Part shown: in pieces, positions 62,908-64,000 of the stretch
Layout: each line of letters begins with the position of its first letter
Position numbering within the stretch: the stretch's first letter is position 1
NCBI RefSeq assembly: GCF_009649785.1
Contig: NZ_WJOK01000006.1
Location: 186,001 to 250,000 of the forward strand
From: Agrobacterium tumefaciens
Lineage (GTDB): Bacteria > Pseudomonadota > Alphaproteobacteria > Rhizobiales > Rhizobiaceae
Direction of reading: 5' to 3'
Length of the DNA stretch: 64,000 nt
Made by a program: the position numbers and the translations under genes
The notes under the pieces: generated by a model
What the model was told of the DNA's origin: nothing
What the model saw: the letters and a program-made list of their open reading frames with translations, nothing else
Databases searched by the model: none

Positions 62908-63936
62908 ATGCGCAGTATCAAGACAGTTCACGTCATCTCCGCCCATGCGGAAGGCGAGGTGGGTGATGTGATCGTGGGCGGCGTGAGGCCGCCGCCGGGC
63001 GAGACGATCTGGGAACAGAGCCGTTTCATCGCCCGCGATGAGACCCTGCGCAATTTCGTGCTCAACGAGCCGCGCGGTGGCGTGTTCCGCCACGTCAATC
63101 TTCTGGTGCCGCCAAAACATCCTGACGCGGATGCCGCCTTCATTATCATGGAGCCGGAAGATACCCCGCCCATGTCGGGCTCCAACTCCATCTGCGTTTC
63201 CACCGTGCTTCTGGATGGCGGTATCGTGCCAATGCAGGAGCCAGAAACCCATATGCTGCTTGAAGCGCCGGGCGGGCTTGTGAAGGTGCGTGCCGAATGC
63301 CGCAATGGCAAGGCCGAACGCATTTTCGTGCAGAACCTGCCGAGCTTTGCCGCGAAGCTCGATGTAGAGCTTGAGGTCGAGGGTCTCGGTACGTTGAAGG
63401 TGGATACGGCCTATGGCGGCGACAGTTTCGTCATCGTCGACGCCGAGGCGATGGGCTTCAGCCTGAAGCCGGACGAAGCGCATGAGATTGCCCGTCTCGG
63501 CGTGCGCATCACCAATGCGGCCAACAAGGCTCTGGGTTTCGAGCATCCCGAAAACCCGGATTGGCGTCATTTTTCCTTCTGCCTGTTTGCGGGCAAGGTA
63601 GAGCGCACCGCTGAGGGCCTGCGGGCAGGTGCCGCCGTTGCCATCCAGCCGGGCAAGGTGGATCGCTCACCGACCGGTACGGCGCTTTCGGCCCGCATGG
63701 CGGTGCTGCATGCACGCGGTGAGATGAAAGAAGGCCAGACGCTGACGGCCGTGTCGCTCATCGGCTCCACCTTTACCGGTCGCATTCTGGGAACGGCAAC
63801 GGTGGGCGACCGCCCGGCCATCCTGCCGGAAATTTCCGGCCGCGGCTGGATCACCGGCATTCACCAGCACATGCTCGATCCTTCCGATCCATGGCCGGAA
63901 GGATATCGTCTGACGGACACTTGGGGCGCTCGATAA
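62908..63936 (+). CDS. Proline-racemase-superfamily protein with Ser/Thr in place of both catalytic Cys (342 aa)
   Basis: The proline racemase/hydroxyproline epimerase fold is clear: [20 protein letters not shown] and [20 protein letters not shown]. The catalytic positions are Ser90 (MSGSN; racemases have MCGHG) and Thr256 (DRSPTGT; racemases have DRSPCGT). A Cys/Cys pair gives racemases and 4-hydroxyproline epimerases, and a Thr at the second position is known from trans-3-hydroxy-L-proline dehydratases. The Ser/Thr pair therefore argues against a plain epimerase and may mean a dehydratase or a variant epimerase. It starts 10 bp after AcnX with GAGGAG and ends the operon. Confidence 0.85.
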   Translation: MRSIKTVHVISAHAEGEVGDVIVGGVRPPPGETIWEQSRFIARDETLRNFVLNEPRGGVFRHVNLLVPPKHPDADAAFIIMEPEDTPPMSGSNSICVSTVLLDGGIVPMQEPETHMLLEAPGGLVKVRAECRNGKAERIFVQNLPSFAAKLDVELEVEGLGTLKVDTAYGGDSFVIVDAEAMGFSLKPDEAHEIARLGVRITNAANKALGFEHPENPDWRHFSFCLFAGKVERTAEGLRAGAAVAIQPGKVDRSPTGTALSARMAVLHARGEMKEGQTLTAVSLIGSTFTGRILGTATVGDRPAILPEISGRGWITGIHQHMLDPSDPWPEGYRLTDTWGAR

Positions 63937-63953
63937 GGACGATACACCGTACT

Positions 63954-63988
63954 TCCCTCATCCCTGTGACCAGCACAGGGATGAGGGA
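63954..63988. repeat. Terminal intergenic palindrome
   Basis: Exact 15-bp arms TCCCTCATCCCTGTG and CACAGGGATGAGGGA with a 5-nt loop, no T-run. Same type as the CATTCCTGTG...CACAGGAATGAGGG repeats that are frequent in Agrobacterium; it may also close the operon. Confidence 0.7.
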
Positions 63989-64000
63989 GGGACCTCACCC

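Overview
The window looks like a stretch of an Agrobacterium/Rhizobium-group alphaproteobacterial chromosome. It is GC-rich, has tight ATGA/GTGA operon overlaps and carries rhizobial intergenic palindromes. It also holds a DUF1127 gene followed by an anti-Shine-Dalgarno small RNA, a truncated second FtsZ, an oxyR-katG pair, choline-O-sulfate genes and many ABC uptake operons. From memory the gene content resembles the linear chromosome of Agrobacterium fabrum/tumefaciens C58; no database was consulted. About 47 protein genes, one small RNA and a set of regulatory palindromes can be supported.

Layout. 1-4.8 kb: start of an RND efflux adaptor (cut by the left edge), a divergent OmpR-type two-component pair, a VirK/YbjX (DUF535) protein, and oxyR. 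5-7.4 kb: katG with a strong terminator, then a 58-residue stress-type protein behind a textbook EcfG-type general-stress promoter. 7.5-15 kb: siderophore locus (AraC regulator with an iron-responsive IRO-like box, TonB receptor, FecBCD-type ABC importer). 15-19.4 kb: HxlR regulator, DoxX-like protein and SDR; then an AraC regulator divergent from an aromatic-aldehyde-type dehydrogenase across a near-perfect palindrome. 19.4-22.9 kb: choline-O-sulfate uptake and hydrolysis (LysR, ChoX-type binding protein, BetC). 22.9-34.7 kb: a divergent cluster around a ROK repressor: sugar-type ABC importer, argininosuccinate-lyase-like C-N lyase and PfkB kinase on one side; an 800-residue PIG-L deacetylase and an EamA transporter on the other. 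This is the part of the window whose substrate is least obvious.

34.7-44.8 kb: alpha-galactoside (melibiose, raffinose-family, probably galactinol) locus: AraC regulator, two GH4 glycosidases with different active-site signatures, and a peptide-type ABC importer. 45-50.1 kb: HlyD plus RbbA-like plus ABC-2 permease exporter. 50.2-53.5 kb: a PagL-like outer-membrane protein, DUF1127 gene, a three-hairpin CCUCCUCCC small RNA, a single-domain response regulator and a C-terminally truncated FtsZ. 53.6-64 kb: a hydroxyproline-type catabolic regulon: GntR regulator, DapA-family deaminase, Ldh2-family reductase, amino-acid ABC importer, D-amino-acid dehydrogenase, AcnX-type cis-3-hydroxyproline dehydratase and a proline-racemase-superfamily protein in which both catalytic Cys are replaced (Ser and Thr). 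TTGT-N2-ACAA-like sites stand before the three divergent transcription units.

How it works together: most of the window is accessory nutrition suited to life near plants (iron, osmoprotectant sulfate esters, galactosides, hydroxyproline from plant cell walls), interleaved with oxidative and general stress functions. Best candidates for undescribed biology are the lyase/PIG-L/ROK cluster, the Ser/Thr proline-racemase homologue and the terminator-plus-repeat inside the hydroxyproline operon.
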